Counted from the first letter of the stretch, positions 25,485 to 33,564 are shown. The stretch: 48,336 bases of DNA from Lachnospiraceae bacterium (GCA_016291475.1 JAEEXJ010000010.1:1-48336); one strand, 5' to 3'. Notes: a model not told the origin generated them from the sequence alone. Program-made: numbers and translations.

Positions 25485-26627
25485 ATGAAAGAGATAACCT
25501 GTGATGAGCTTCGGGCACTGCCTGAAGGATCATACGAATTAATTGATATAAGGGATGAAGGCCTGATGGCATACGGAATTATACCCGGTGCCGTCAGTGT
25601 TCCTACGGATGATGTTTATGAGAGTAAGGTCATTTCCGATATCCCTTCCGATAAAAAGCTGATCTTTTATTGCGAGATCGGACGTTTGTCACGCGCCATA
25701 GATGATTCCGCCGAAATACTTCAGGGCAGGGACTGCTACAGTCTTGCCGAAGGGTATGTCGGATATGTCAGATCCGGGATCAGCAGTGAGTCGGATAAGG
25801 AAGAGAAAAGAAAGAAAGCCGAAGAAAGCATTGCAAAGAAATTTCACAAACAGCTTTTTTCTCCTTTTGCCAAAGCGTGTAAGACATACAAGCTTATAGA
25901 AGAAGGCGATAAGATCGCGGTATGTATATCCGGCGGAAAAGATTCAATGCTCATGGCCAAGCTTTTCCAGGAGATCAAAAAACACAGACAGGTGAATTTT
26001 GATCTTACATTTCTGGTGATGGATCCGGGATACAAACCTGAAAACAGGAAACTGATAGAAAGCAATGCCGAGGCACTCGGTATCCCCGTAACGATCTTTG
26101 AAAGTACCATATTTGATACCGTAGATACCATCGAGAAGAATCCCTGCTATCTGTGTGCGAGAATGAGGAGAGGGTATCTCTACAGCAAGGCCAAGGAGCT
26201 GGGATGTAACAAGATCGCACTGGGTCATCACTACGATGATGTAATCGAGACCATACTTATGGGAATGCTTCACGGAGCACAGATACAGACAATGATGCCC
26301 AAGCTTCACAGCACCAACTTCGAAGGAATGGAGCTTATCAGACCTCTTTATCTGGTCAGAGAAAGTGATATCATTGCCTGGCGTGATTATAATGATCTTC
26401 ATTTCCTTCAGTGTGCATGTCACTTTACGGACACCTGCACAACATGCCATACGGACGGTACCACATCGTCCAAGCGCCTTGAGACCAAGAAACTTATAGC
26501 GGAGCTCAAGAAAACCAATCCGTTTGTGGAATCCAATATTTTCAGAAGTGTCGAGAACGTTAATCTTGATACCGTGATCGAATACAAGCAAAAAGGTGTT
26601 CGTCACCATTTTCTGGATGAATACTAA
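25485..26627 (+). CDS. Rhodanese-TtcA fusion, probable tRNA thiolation enzyme
   Basis: Residues 1-100 form a rhodanese domain with active-site Cys63 in FYCEIGRLS. Residues 130-380 form a PP-loop ATPase of the TtcA family: SGGKDS at 149-154, PCYLCARM with Cys221 and Cys224, GHHYDDVIETI near 247, and a cysteine-rich segment with Cys310, 312, 318 and 321. TtcA uses ATP and an iron-sulfur cluster held by cysteines to convert cytidine 32 of tRNA to 2-thiocytidine. The fused rhodanese could hand over persulfide sulfur. The gene is 15 bp behind the GH67 stop, probably cotranscribed without functional link. Relatives of TtcA that thiolate other substrates are an alternative. Confidence 0.85.
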   Translation: MKEITCDELRALPEGSYELIDIRDEGLMAYGIIPGAVSVPTDDVYESKVISDIPSDKKLIFYCEIGRLSRAIDDSAEILQGRDCYSLAEGYVGYVRSGISSESDKEEKRKKAEESIAKKFHKQLFSPFAKACKTYKLIEEGDKIAVCISGGKDSMLMAKLFQEIKKHRQVNFDLTFLVMDPGYKPENRKLIESNAEALGIPVTIFESTIFDTVDTIEKNPCYLCARMRRGYLYSKAKELGCNKIALGHHYDDVIETILMGMLHGAQIQTMMPKLHSTNFEGMELIRPLYLVRESDIIAWRDYNDLHFLQCACHFTDTCTTCHTDGTTSSKRLETKKLIAELKKTNPFVESNIFRSVENVNLDTVIEYKQKGVRHHFLDEY

Positions 26628-26670
26628 AGCCCAACGCTAAACAAATCTTGAATAGACAAACATACTTCAG

Positions 26671-26693
26671 AGCCGGTATAGAGCCGGCTCTAT
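26671..26693 (+). terminator. Possible terminator after the rhodanese-TtcA gene
   Basis: AGAGCCGG can pair with CCGGCTCT across a short loop, followed by ATTTCTAT. The T-tract is interrupted, so this is a weak terminator at best. An overlapping perfect palindrome TAGAGCCGGCTCTA competes with it. Confidence 0.45.
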
Positions 26694-26723
26694 TTCTATA
26701 GTAGATTTATACTATAAATATGT

Positions 26724-26752
26724 TTTGCATAAATAGGTGGATAGTGTATAAT
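26724..26752 (+). promoter_or_regulatory. Promoter of the small AT-rich gene
   Basis: TTTGCA at 26724-26729 and a consensus TATAAT at 26747-26752 are 17 bases apart. They lie 64 bp before the start codon at 26816. Confidence 0.65.
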
Positions 26753-26815
26753 ACTTCTAGATTAGGTATTGCTTTAATACTTAAATATGGCTGCTATTAT
26801 TCATGGGAGATAGAT

Positions 26816-27028
26816 ATGGAAGATATAATATTGAAATATGAAAGTAGTAACTATGATAAGTCTAAGTATAAGACATATGGTGGAAAGAGTTATCCGAAGG
26901 ATGAAAGTGGCGAAAGATGGATTGTTGAGATATATGATGTGTATGAGGATGGAACTTGGATATTAACACGAGCTGCTGAGTGTGATGCTGATAGAGTAAG
27001 TAGGGTGGAGTATCTTCTTTCAAAATAG
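26816..27028 (+). CDS. Small protein of unknown function
   Basis: ATG 26816 with GGGAGA six bases upstream begins a 70-residue acidic protein (MEDIILKYESSNYDKSKYKT, then a WIVEIYDVYEDGTWILTRAAECD segment). I recognise no family. Base composition is more AT-rich than the neighbours and it has its own promoter, which suggests a recently acquired or fast-evolving gene. The frame is open 32 codons upstream, but those codons overlap the promoter and are not used here. Confidence 0.65.
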   Translation: MEDIILKYESSNYDKSKYKTYGGKSYPKDESGERWIVEIYDVYEDGTWILTRAAECDADRVSRVEYLLSK

Positions 27029-27040
27029 GAGAGTTGATCA

Positions 27041-27856
27041 ATGAATAAGAAAAACAAGGACGGATTAACAGAAAAGCAGTTTTTAAAGCAGTACAATCCC
27101 GGTGATTACAAGAGACCATCCGTGACAACGGATATTCTGATAATAGGAGCGGGAGAGAAGCACTCAGGTCTTAAACTCCTGCTCATTAAAAGAGGTAATC
27201 ATCCGTATATAGACTGCTGGGCACTTCCCGGCGGATTTATAGAAGAAAATGAAACCGCATATCAGGCAGCTGCAAGGGAACTTGAAGAAGAGACGGGATT
27301 AAAGGGTATCTACCTGGATCAGATATATACATTTACCAAGCCCGGAAGAGATCCCAGAACCTGGGTTATGAGCATCGCATACCTGGCTCTGGTTCCGAGG
27401 CTTGAAGAAGTAAAAGGCCTTGATGACGCCAAGGATGCCGCATGGTTTGACATGGAATTCGGAGATTCGGAGATTATTCTTACAAACAGTGACAGGAATG
27501 TGAGAATTGTATACGGTCTGAAAAAAGAAAACTTCCGTAACGGTGCTGTCAGATATGACAATTTCATACCGTCGCTTAAGAGTGAAGAAAGGCTTGCTTT
27601 CGATCACGTGGAGATTCTGATCGAGGCTGTTAAGAAGCTAAGGGAGCAGGTCTTCTATAATAACCAGGCATTCTGCCTTGTGGACGAAACATTTACATTG
27701 CCTGAATTGCAGTCTGTGTATGAAGCTGTTTTAAACCATCCGCTTTATAAGAAAAGCTTCCGCGACATGATCAGCGACAGGATAGAAGAAACGGGGAAAG
27801 AGAAAAGGTCGGATGTAAAGGGCGGAAGACTCAGCAAGGAGTATAGATTGAAATGA
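27041..27856 (+). CDS. Nudix hydrolase with C-terminal winged-helix-like domain
   Basis: The 271-residue protein has a complete Nudix box, GFIEENETAYQAAAREL followed by EEETGL (residues about 66-88), so metal-dependent pyrophosphohydrolysis of a nucleoside diphosphate derivative is likely. The C-terminal part, FTLPELQSVYEAVLNHPLYK to the end, resembles the winged helix of NrtR-type proteins, which regulate NAD metabolism through ADP-ribose. In NrtR regulators the Nudix box is usually degenerate; here it is intact. An ADP-ribose pyrophosphatase that keeps the extra domain is therefore as likely as a repressor. It overlaps the next gene by four bases (ATGA). Confidence 0.9.
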   Translation: MNKKNKDGLTEKQFLKQYNPGDYKRPSVTTDILIIGAGEKHSGLKLLLIKRGNHPYIDCWALPGGFIEENETAYQAAARELEEETGLKGIYLDQIYTFTKPGRDPRTWVMSIAYLALVPRLEEVKGLDDAKDAAWFDMEFGDSEIILTNSDRNVRIVYGLKKENFRNGAVRYDNFIPSLKSEERLAFDHVEILIEAVKKLREQVFYNNQAFCLVDETFTLPELQSVYEAVLNHPLYKKSFRDMISDRIEETGKEKRSDVKGGRLSKEYRLK

Positions 27857-28701
27857 AGAATATGATCTTATGTTCTACCGGTGCACTTATCGGCAAGCCA
27901 AACGGACGCGATTACAGACTCCTGGAGCCGTTATCGGAGAAACTGAACTGCGACGGCTTTGAGTTTATGATGTACTCGGATTGGTACGATAAAACGGATG
28001 ATATTGTAAAAATGGTAAGAGATACAGGTCTTGTTATCCCTGCATATCATGCTCAGAAAAGTATCGGTGAGAACATCAGTAAAGGTGGAGATGAAGAGAT
28101 AAAGGATGCCTTTGAGAGATTCAGGATCAATTGCGACATGGCCGCGCGAATTGGAGCTGAGAAGATAGTTCTTCATTTGTGGGATGGCATCACCTCGGAT
28201 CGTCATTATGAGAATAATATCAAAGCATATGAAGAGCTTGTGAATATCAGCAAAGCAGCAGGTCTTGATCTGCTTGTAGAAAACGTTGTGTGTAACGGAG
28301 AAGACCCCTGGGCCAGATGGATGGAACTTCTGGAGGTATATCCGCAGGCACATTTCGTTTTTGATACGAAGATGGCGGCTTTCCATGAACAGCTGGATAT
28401 TCTCTATGAACCGGAAAATGAGTTTATGTGGAAAGACGGTCATATCCGTCATTATCACGTAAATGACTACGGCGGAGGTTTCAAAGACTGGGCAAATCTT
28501 AAAACCCTTCCCATTGGTAAAGGACATATTGATTTTGATAAATTCTTTGAATTTATCGGAAAGACCGGATATATCGGTACATATACTCTTGAGTCTACTG
28601 CATTTGACAGCACCGGAAGCGTTGATACGGATATGCTTAACAATGAAGTCGAGTTTATAAGAAAAGCATTGCTTAAGAATGGTGAGAATGATGAAACTTG
28701 A
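27853..28701 (+). CDS. Sugar phosphate isomerase/epimerase-like TIM-barrel protein
   Basis: This 282-residue protein has the AP-endonuclease-2/xylose-isomerase-like barrel. Metal-binding candidates appear in order: FEFMMYSDW near residue 36, IPAYHAQKS near 60, KIVLHLW near 100, LLVENVVCNG near 140, FVFDTKMAAFH near 165, and the late HIRHYHVNDYGGG and YTLESTAF segments. Such enzymes use divalent metal to isomerise keto-sugars or inositol derivatives, or to cleave DNA at abasic sites. Size and the missing endonuclease motifs favour the sugar role. It is coupled to the Nudix gene (ATGA) and overlaps the VOC gene. Confidence 0.82.
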   Translation: MKNMILCSTGALIGKPNGRDYRLLEPLSEKLNCDGFEFMMYSDWYDKTDDIVKMVRDTGLVIPAYHAQKSIGENISKGGDEEIKDAFERFRINCDMAARIGAEKIVLHLWDGITSDRHYENNIKAYEELVNISKAAGLDLLVENVVCNGEDPWARWMELLEVYPQAHFVFDTKMAAFHEQLDILYEPENEFMWKDGHIRHYHVNDYGGGFKDWANLKTLPIGKGHIDFDKFFEFIGKTGYIGTYTLESTAFDSTGSVDTDMLNNEVEFIRKALLKNGENDET

Positions 28702-29074
28702 ACATGTGGCAATGTATGTAAATGATCTGGAATCTGCCAGAGATTTCTTTGTTAAATACCTGGGCGGAAGATCGAATGACGGATATCATAATTCCAAAAC
28801 GGATTTCAGATCATTTTTCATATCATTTGATGACGGAGCAAGACTTGAAATAATGAACAAGCCCGGCATGAGCGATATTGAAAAGCCTCTTAATCGTACG
28901 GGATATGTTCATCTTGCTTTTTCCGTTGGAAGTAAAGAAAAAGTTGATGAACTGACTGAGAAATTAACTAAAGACGGATATGAATTAATAAGCGGTCCCC
29001 GTTATACCGGAGACGGATATTACGAAAGTTGTATAGTCGGAATAGAAGGAAATCAGATAGAGATAACAATTTGA
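28688..29074 (+). CDS. VOC-family (glyoxalase-like) metalloprotein
   Basis: The start is ATG 28688 or 28691, behind GGTGAG; the first gives 128 residues. The double beta-alpha-beta-beta-beta fold is visible. The four usual metal ligand positions are filled: His in LEHVAMYV, Glu in ARLEIM, His in YVHLAFSV and Glu in NQIEITI. Family members include lactoylglutathione lyase, fosfomycin-resistance proteins and dioxygenases; a glyoxalase I-like reaction is most common at this size. It overlaps the isomerase gene by 14 bp, so the two are coexpressed. Confidence 0.88.
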   Translation: MMKLEHVAMYVNDLESARDFFVKYLGGRSNDGYHNSKTDFRSFFISFDDGARLEIMNKPGMSDIEKPLNRTGYVHLAFSVGSKEKVDELTEKLTKDGYELISGPRYTGDGYYESCIVGIEGNQIEITI

Positions 29075-29090
29075 TTCTGCGGAGGAACTT

Positions 29091-29846
29091 ATGAATAATA
29101 AGTCTGATAGAACTCATATTTCGGTTATTATCCCGGCTCATAATGAGGAAAAATATATCAAACGCTGTATTGATTCTATCAAGGACGCAGACAGCGCGTT
29201 TCCCGGAAATACCGAGATCATCGTTGTCTGTAACAGATGTACTGACAATACAGCGGATATAGCTGCAGAAAACGGTGCTGTGGTTTTATTCAACGAGGAC
29301 AGATGCATTGCCAAAGTAAGAAATGACGGAATTAAGGCGGCAAGAGGAAAGATCATTGTAACCATAGATGCCGACAACCGCATGACTAAAGGCACCTTAA
29401 GAGAGATATATGCTCTGTTAAGAACCGGTAAGTATATAGGCGGTGGTGCTCCCATACGTTTCGAGAGATATTCTTTTCCATTGTGGTGTAATGACATGAT
29501 GTGCAGAGTATCTTTTGCAATAACAGGTCTTTACAGCGGAATATTCTGGGCTAAGAAAGATACCTTTGATAAGATCGGAGGCTTTGCCGATAAAAAGGCA
29601 ATGGAAGATGTTGCCACGGCGAAACTTCTCAAAGAATACGGTAAAAAACACGGAAAGAACTATTCAACGCTCAGAAAGAATTATCTAATTAATTCCACCA
29701 GAAAATATGATGATCTTGGTGACTGGCTGTATTTCAAACTGATGTTTAAAAACATGGGTACACTTCTGAAAGCTGCGTTCGGTGATCGTTCGGGTCTCGA
29801 TAAACTTCTAGATGAAATGTTCTATGACTATAATGATAACCACTGA
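29091..29846 (+). CDS. Family 2 glycosyltransferase
   Basis: The 251-residue GT-A enzyme begins with ISVIIPAHNEEKYIKRCIDS, the nucleotide-sugar binding strand of GT2. It has VTIDADNRM as the metal-binding Asp-x-Asp motif near residue 91, and an acceptor-side EDVATAKLL-like motif (AMEDVATAKLL) near 168. No membrane segment is evident, so it acts at the cytoplasmic face. The neighbours do not form a polysaccharide cluster, and donor and acceptor stay unknown. The ribosome binding site is GGAGG. Confidence 0.9.
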   Translation: MNNKSDRTHISVIIPAHNEEKYIKRCIDSIKDADSAFPGNTEIIVVCNRCTDNTADIAAENGAVVLFNEDRCIAKVRNDGIKAARGKIIVTIDADNRMTKGTLREIYALLRTGKYIGGGAPIRFERYSFPLWCNDMMCRVSFAITGLYSGIFWAKKDTFDKIGGFADKKAMEDVATAKLLKEYGKKHGKNYSTLRKNYLINSTRKYDDLGDWLYFKLMFKNMGTLLKAAFGDRSGLDKLLDEMFYDYNDNH

Positions 29847-29888
29847 TTTTATTACTGAAATATATTTATAGACGACTGGAATTTACTT

Positions 29889-30365
29889 ATGAGCGATATG
29901 ATTATTAGAAAAGCAACAAATGATGATAAAACCGAACTTCGAAAGCTATATTTGGCATTGGAGGAGGACGGAGTCAGATATCAGCCTGAGCATTTTGTGA
30001 TCGGTGAAAGAACGGATGAGTTTTTTCAGTCGATTTTTGATGCGGATAATCAGGATATTCTTGTGGCTGATATAGACGGAGTGGTTGTCGGATTCGTACA
30101 TGTGATGATTCTTCAGCAGAAGAAGGTATCCTGCCTGAAACCTCAAAGCGTTGTATATATGCAGGATCTGTGCGTTCGTGAGGATATGAGAAATAACCGC
30201 ATCGGTGCAAAGCTTGTACGTGCTGCCAAAGATTACGGTAAAGAGCATGGTGTAGACTTTATCCGTACACAGGTTTTCCCCGGAAATGTTGATGGAATGC
30301 GTTTCTATGAACGAAACGGATTCTGCGAAATGATGAAAACAATAGAATGTCAGTCATTGGACTAA
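29889..30365 (+). CDS. GNAT-family N-acetyltransferase
   Basis: The 158-residue single GNAT domain has the acetyl-CoA binding motif VREDMRNNRIGAKLVRAA near residues 97-114 and the C-terminal FYERNGFCE strand-helix motif. The acceptor amine is unknown. It is followed after ten bases by an aminoglycoside-type nucleotidyltransferase and then a double GNAT gene, so it may belong to a small-molecule modification group. Confidence 0.92.
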   Translation: MSDMIIRKATNDDKTELRKLYLALEEDGVRYQPEHFVIGERTDEFFQSIFDADNQDILVADIDGVVVGFVHVMILQQKKVSCLKPQSVVYMQDLCVREDMRNNRIGAKLVRAAKDYGKEHGVDFIRTQVFPGNVDGMRFYERNGFCEMMKTIECQSLD

Positions 30366-30375
30366 GAAGATAAAG

Positions 30376-31137
30376 ATGTTACCTGTACAAATTGAAAAAC
30401 TGATAAATGATTTTACTGAACAATCCAAAACAATACTAAAGGATAATCTTGTTGGAGTATATCTTCACGGATCTGCCGTTATGGGATGCTTCAATCCGAA
30501 GAAGAGTGATCTTGATCTGATAGTGGTAGTTGAAAGGACTGTGCCTGATATTGATAAACGATCATTCATGGACATGGTGATAAGGCTTAATTCATCTGCT
30601 CCTGCCAAAGGCATAGAAATGAGCATGGTGCTCAGAAGCGTATGTAAGCCCTTCGTATATCCCACACCCTTTGAACTGCATTTTTCGGAAATGCATTTGA
30701 AGTGGTACGAAGATGCTCCGGAAGATTATATAAGTAAGATGAAAGGCGAAGATACAGATCTTGCCGCACATTTTACGATTCTGGTTAACAGAGGAAGATG
30801 CATATACGGAGCACCTATTGAAGAAGTGTTTTCTGAGGTCCCCGCTGCCGATTATATGGATTCTATATGGGACGATGTTGCGGAGGCTCCCGAAGATATA
30901 TCGGATAATACGATGTATCTTACATTGAATCTTGCGAGAGTACTTGCTTATAAACAAGAAAAGCTTATCCTGTCCAAAAAGGAAGGCGGAGAGTGGGCAA
31001 TCGGGAATTTGCCTGAGGAATACAGGCCGTTGATCAATGAAGCTATGAAAGAGTATATGGAAGGTGTGACTCTCGGCTACGATATGAATCTCGCTAAGAA
31101 ATATGCAGAGCATGTATTGGCTCGGATAAAAGAATGA
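30376..31137 (+). CDS. Aminoglycoside nucleotidyltransferase-like protein (AadA/ANT(9) type)
   Basis: The 253-residue protein has the nucleotidyltransferase signature GSAVMGCFNPKKSDLDLIVV (residues 32-51), in which Gly32-Ser33 and Asp45/Asp47 bind nucleotide and metal. The C-terminal DUF4111-like part carries LAAHFTILVNRGRCIYG and ILSKKEGGEWAIGNLP, segments characteristic of ANT(3'')(9) spectinomycin/streptomycin adenylyltransferases. It would transfer AMP to an aminoglycoside-like hydroxyl. Without a test it may be a chromosomal relative with another substrate. Overlap of four bases (ATGA) with the next gene indicates cotranslation. Confidence 0.85.
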   Translation: MLPVQIEKLINDFTEQSKTILKDNLVGVYLHGSAVMGCFNPKKSDLDLIVVVERTVPDIDKRSFMDMVIRLNSSAPAKGIEMSMVLRSVCKPFVYPTPFELHFSEMHLKWYEDAPEDYISKMKGEDTDLAAHFTILVNRGRCIYGAPIEEVFSEVPAADYMDSIWDDVAEAPEDISDNTMYLTLNLARVLAYKQEKLILSKKEGGEWAIGNLPEEYRPLINEAMKEYMEGVTLGYDMNLAKKYAEHVLARIKE

Positions 31138-32066
31138 ATGAAATAATCGCTGTAAGTAAAGAGAATATATCTGAGGCGGCACGTGTGCATTCCATATCAT
31201 GGAAAGAGTCACATAAGTCCTTTTGCGATAGGAATTTTGTGGAGATGCACACGGTAGAACACCAGACGGAGTATATAAACAATAAGCTGAAATCCGGCAC
31301 GGATTTTTACATGCTTATAGACAGAGAACCTGTAGGCGTAGTGTCAGTCACAGGCAGTCTTATTGAAGATCTTTATGTCATCCCTGAGAAGCAGGGGATG
31401 GGGTATGGAACAAAACTCCTTCAATTTGCTGTAAAGAAATGTTCAGGTACTCCATCATTGTGGATACTTGAGAATAATAAACGTGCGGAACAGTTCTACT
31501 GCAGTAACGGATTTAAGAAGACCGGCAGAGTTCATTCGGTTACGAACGGGATTGATGAGGTTGAATTTACGATGATGGATGTAGTTGTTAAGCCGATGGA
31601 AACCGATGATGAAAAGAAGGGGAAGGCATATGTTCATTGGAAAGCATGGCATGAAGCTTATGAACATATTATAAGTAAGGATTATCTTGATCATCTTACC
31701 CTGGAACAATGCGAGAAATGGGCATTTGAGTGGTCTGATAATACATATGTAGCGATAGTCGATGGAAAGACTGTCGGTTTCGTGTGCTTTTCCCCAAATA
31801 AGGAAGTAGAACCTGTAGTCGGTGAGATTTTCGCCATATATGTTCTTTCCGAGTATTACGGAACGGGAGTTGCACAGAAACTCATGGATCTGGCACTTGA
31901 TGAGCTGAAGGAGTATCCGGGATGTGAGTTATGGGTGCTTAAGGATAATCCAAGGGCAATCCGTTTTTATGAGAAATATGGTTTTAAATCGGATGGGACT
32001 TTTAAGGAATTGAAGTCACTTAATGCTACAGAAATGCGAATGGTGAAATACGCAACAGAGAATTGA
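31134..32066 (+). CDS. Tandem double-GNAT acetyltransferase
   Basis: The 310-residue protein consists of two GNAT domains. The first (about 1-145) has DLYVIPEKQGMGYGTKLLQF; the second (about 150-310) has IYVLSEYYGTGVAQKLMDLA and ends in FYEKYGFKSDG. Both acetyl-CoA loops keep the RxxGxG-like pattern (QGMGYG and YGTGVA). The second half resembles bacterial GNAT enzymes of the ribosomal-protein or antibiotic type more than the first. It follows the ANT-like gene with a four-base overlap. Confidence 0.9.
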   Translation: MNEIIAVSKENISEAARVHSISWKESHKSFCDRNFVEMHTVEHQTEYINNKLKSGTDFYMLIDREPVGVVSVTGSLIEDLYVIPEKQGMGYGTKLLQFAVKKCSGTPSLWILENNKRAEQFYCSNGFKKTGRVHSVTNGIDEVEFTMMDVVVKPMETDDEKKGKAYVHWKAWHEAYEHIISKDYLDHLTLEQCEKWAFEWSDNTYVAIVDGKTVGFVCFSPNKEVEPVVGEIFAIYVLSEYYGTGVAQKLMDLALDELKEYPGCELWVLKDNPRAIRFYEKYGFKSDGTFKELKSLNATEMRMVKYATEN

Positions 32067-32086
32067 TTAGAACAGAGGGGAAAGAT

Positions 32087-33097
32087 ATGAAAAACATCGA
32101 TAAAAAATTCAGAGTATCAAAGAATAAGCTTATGACTTCCGTACTTGCTCTTTTCGGAGGTTTTATCGCAACCGGTATAATAGAAAATTCGATAACAGAT
32201 TTTGATGAGAATCTTGTTCCTTGTATGATAATAGCTGTCAGTGTGGGATTGATTTGCGCAGCATTATGCATCATATTCGTTAAGGAATATTATATGCAGA
32301 TCCGTGAAGACGGCTTCGAACTTGTAAAGGGTAAGAAAGTAACCAAATATGATTTTTCCGCTTTTGCAGGTTCTAATGTTACCAGACATTACATGAACGG
32401 TATCTATACCGGAACATCCCGTGAGATCAAGATTGCAGAGCCTAACGGAAAATCTCTGAAAATTAATGCAAACAATCTGTCCAAAGGTGCATTTGCAGAA
32501 CTTGTTACATACCTTGGTCAGACCAGATTTACCGAGGCCCATGATATTGAAGCGACCGCAGAATATTTTAAGGGCGGAATCGATTTTCAGATTCCCAATG
32601 AAAGCATTTTAAAAGCTAACAGGAAAAAGGTATTGGGATGGACTGCTTTCGTAGTCTGTCTGGTAGTACTCTTTACCGGAATGTTTGTTTACTACTTAGT
32701 AACTCATTATGATTCCGCCACCTTCTTTGTGATCATGCTCTTTGCAGGACTCGGAGCATTGGTTGAGCTTTTCCTGGAACTGATACCTGCGGCTGTCACA
32801 TATCATAAGATGAAGAATCTGCCTGATCGCATTCGTATTGATGAGTATTCGCTTACAATAGGAGACAGGACATTTACTTCCGGAAATATTCTTAATATCT
32901 TATTGGTACCTGCCGACTACACAATACTCACCAGAGATTTTATCGTTATTACCAAGGATAATGAAAAGATCAAATATAACTTTGGAAAGAACGATCTCAA
33001 GGGCAAACTGACCTATCCAGCTTACGACAAGCTCTGCAGTGCGATTGAGGTTTGGTGCATAGTAAACAAGATCAACTTTATGCAGATTCTCGGATAA
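32087..33097 (+). CDS. Membrane protein with two hydrophobic hairpins, unknown function
   Basis: ATG 32087 is preferred, with AGGGGAAAG before it, over the ATG at 32063; the product is 336 residues. Two pairs of membrane helices (about 14-60 and 180-240) each precede a soluble beta-rich stretch: VKEYYMQIREDGFELVKGKK after the first, RIRIDEYSLTIGDRTF after the second. The latter look like PH-like (bacterial PH) domains. I cannot assign a function. The two similar halves suggest an internal duplication. Confidence 0.75.
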   Translation: MKNIDKKFRVSKNKLMTSVLALFGGFIATGIIENSITDFDENLVPCMIIAVSVGLICAALCIIFVKEYYMQIREDGFELVKGKKVTKYDFSAFAGSNVTRHYMNGIYTGTSREIKIAEPNGKSLKINANNLSKGAFAELVTYLGQTRFTEAHDIEATAEYFKGGIDFQIPNESILKANRKKVLGWTAFVVCLVVLFTGMFVYYLVTHYDSATFFVIMLFAGLGALVELFLELIPAAVTYHKMKNLPDRIRIDEYSLTIGDRTFTSGNILNILLVPADYTILTRDFIVITKDNEKIKYNFGKNDLKGKLTYPAYDKLCSAIEVWCIVNKINFMQILG

Positions 33098-33112
33098 GCA
33101 CCGGTCTCACTT

Positions 33113-33520
33113 CTGAGGGTAACGTGGGTCAAAAACGAATTTGATCCCTGACACCTCAATGTGGGCGCAATCAGGCATCGAAAAACTAAGAAATAGCAGA
33201 ATCCGATGCCCAGGCCCCAAATGAGGGCGTGATAGAGCATCGAAAAGCTATGAATTCATGATTTTCGATGTCTATTGAACCGGTGAAAAATGATAAAAGC
33301 ATCGAAAGATAAGAAAATAGCGAAATTCGATGCCTTTCAGGGCGAAGAGGATGGGAAAAAGCATCGAAAAGAGAGAATGTTCAAGTTTTAGATGCTTTTA
33401 GCCTGAGGAAAGGAAGAAAAAGGCATCGAAAAACTAAGAAATAGCAAAATTCGATGCCTTTTAGGGCGGAGAGGATGAGAAAAAACGAGCAAAAATTTGG
33501 GAGTTTTGAGCCGGAGGCTG
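33113..33520. repeat. Array of tandem hairpins with exact 62-bp period
   Basis: Units start with GCATCGAA at 33175, 33237, 33299, 33361 and 33423, exactly 62 bp apart. Each has a 36-bp part bounded by GCATCGAA and its inverted copy TTCGATGC, which folds into a 9-10 bp stem, then a 26-bp part. Units 1, 3 and 5 are most alike (AACTAAGAAATAGC in the loop of 1 and 5). Units 2 and 4 differ in the loop but keep most of the stem; unit 2 holds an inner palindrome ATGAATTCAT. Decayed units seem to flank the array: 33113-33174, whose 3' part resembles the 26-bp part of unit 1, and 33485-33520. No ORF is convincing here. Confidence 0.88.
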
Positions 33521-33525
33521 TGATA

Positions 33526-33564
33526 TGGTACCGAATATAATCGGAACAAGATTTAACGGTACCA
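33526..33564 (+). promoter_or_regulatory. Paired GGTACC palindromes flanking a -10 box of the GH27 gene
   Basis: TGGTACCG (33526-33533) and CGGTACCA (33557-33564) form an 8-bp inverted repeat whose halves are centred 31 bp apart, about three helical turns. A TATAAT lies between them at 33536-33541. I see no good -35 box, as would be expected for a regulated promoter. This is a candidate operator region of the galactosidase gene. Confidence 0.45.

Noticed and set aside
25944..26609. 221-residue ORF on the - strand
   Set aside because: It is antisense to the rhodanese-TtcA gene whose motifs are complete. No domain is recognisable in the antisense product.
33174..33484. CRISPR array (36-bp repeats with 26-bp spacers)
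   Set aside because: The lengths fit a CRISPR, but the repeats differ between units and the supposed spacers are similar to one another (units 3 and 5). Spacers should be unique and repeats nearly identical. No cas gene is in the window.
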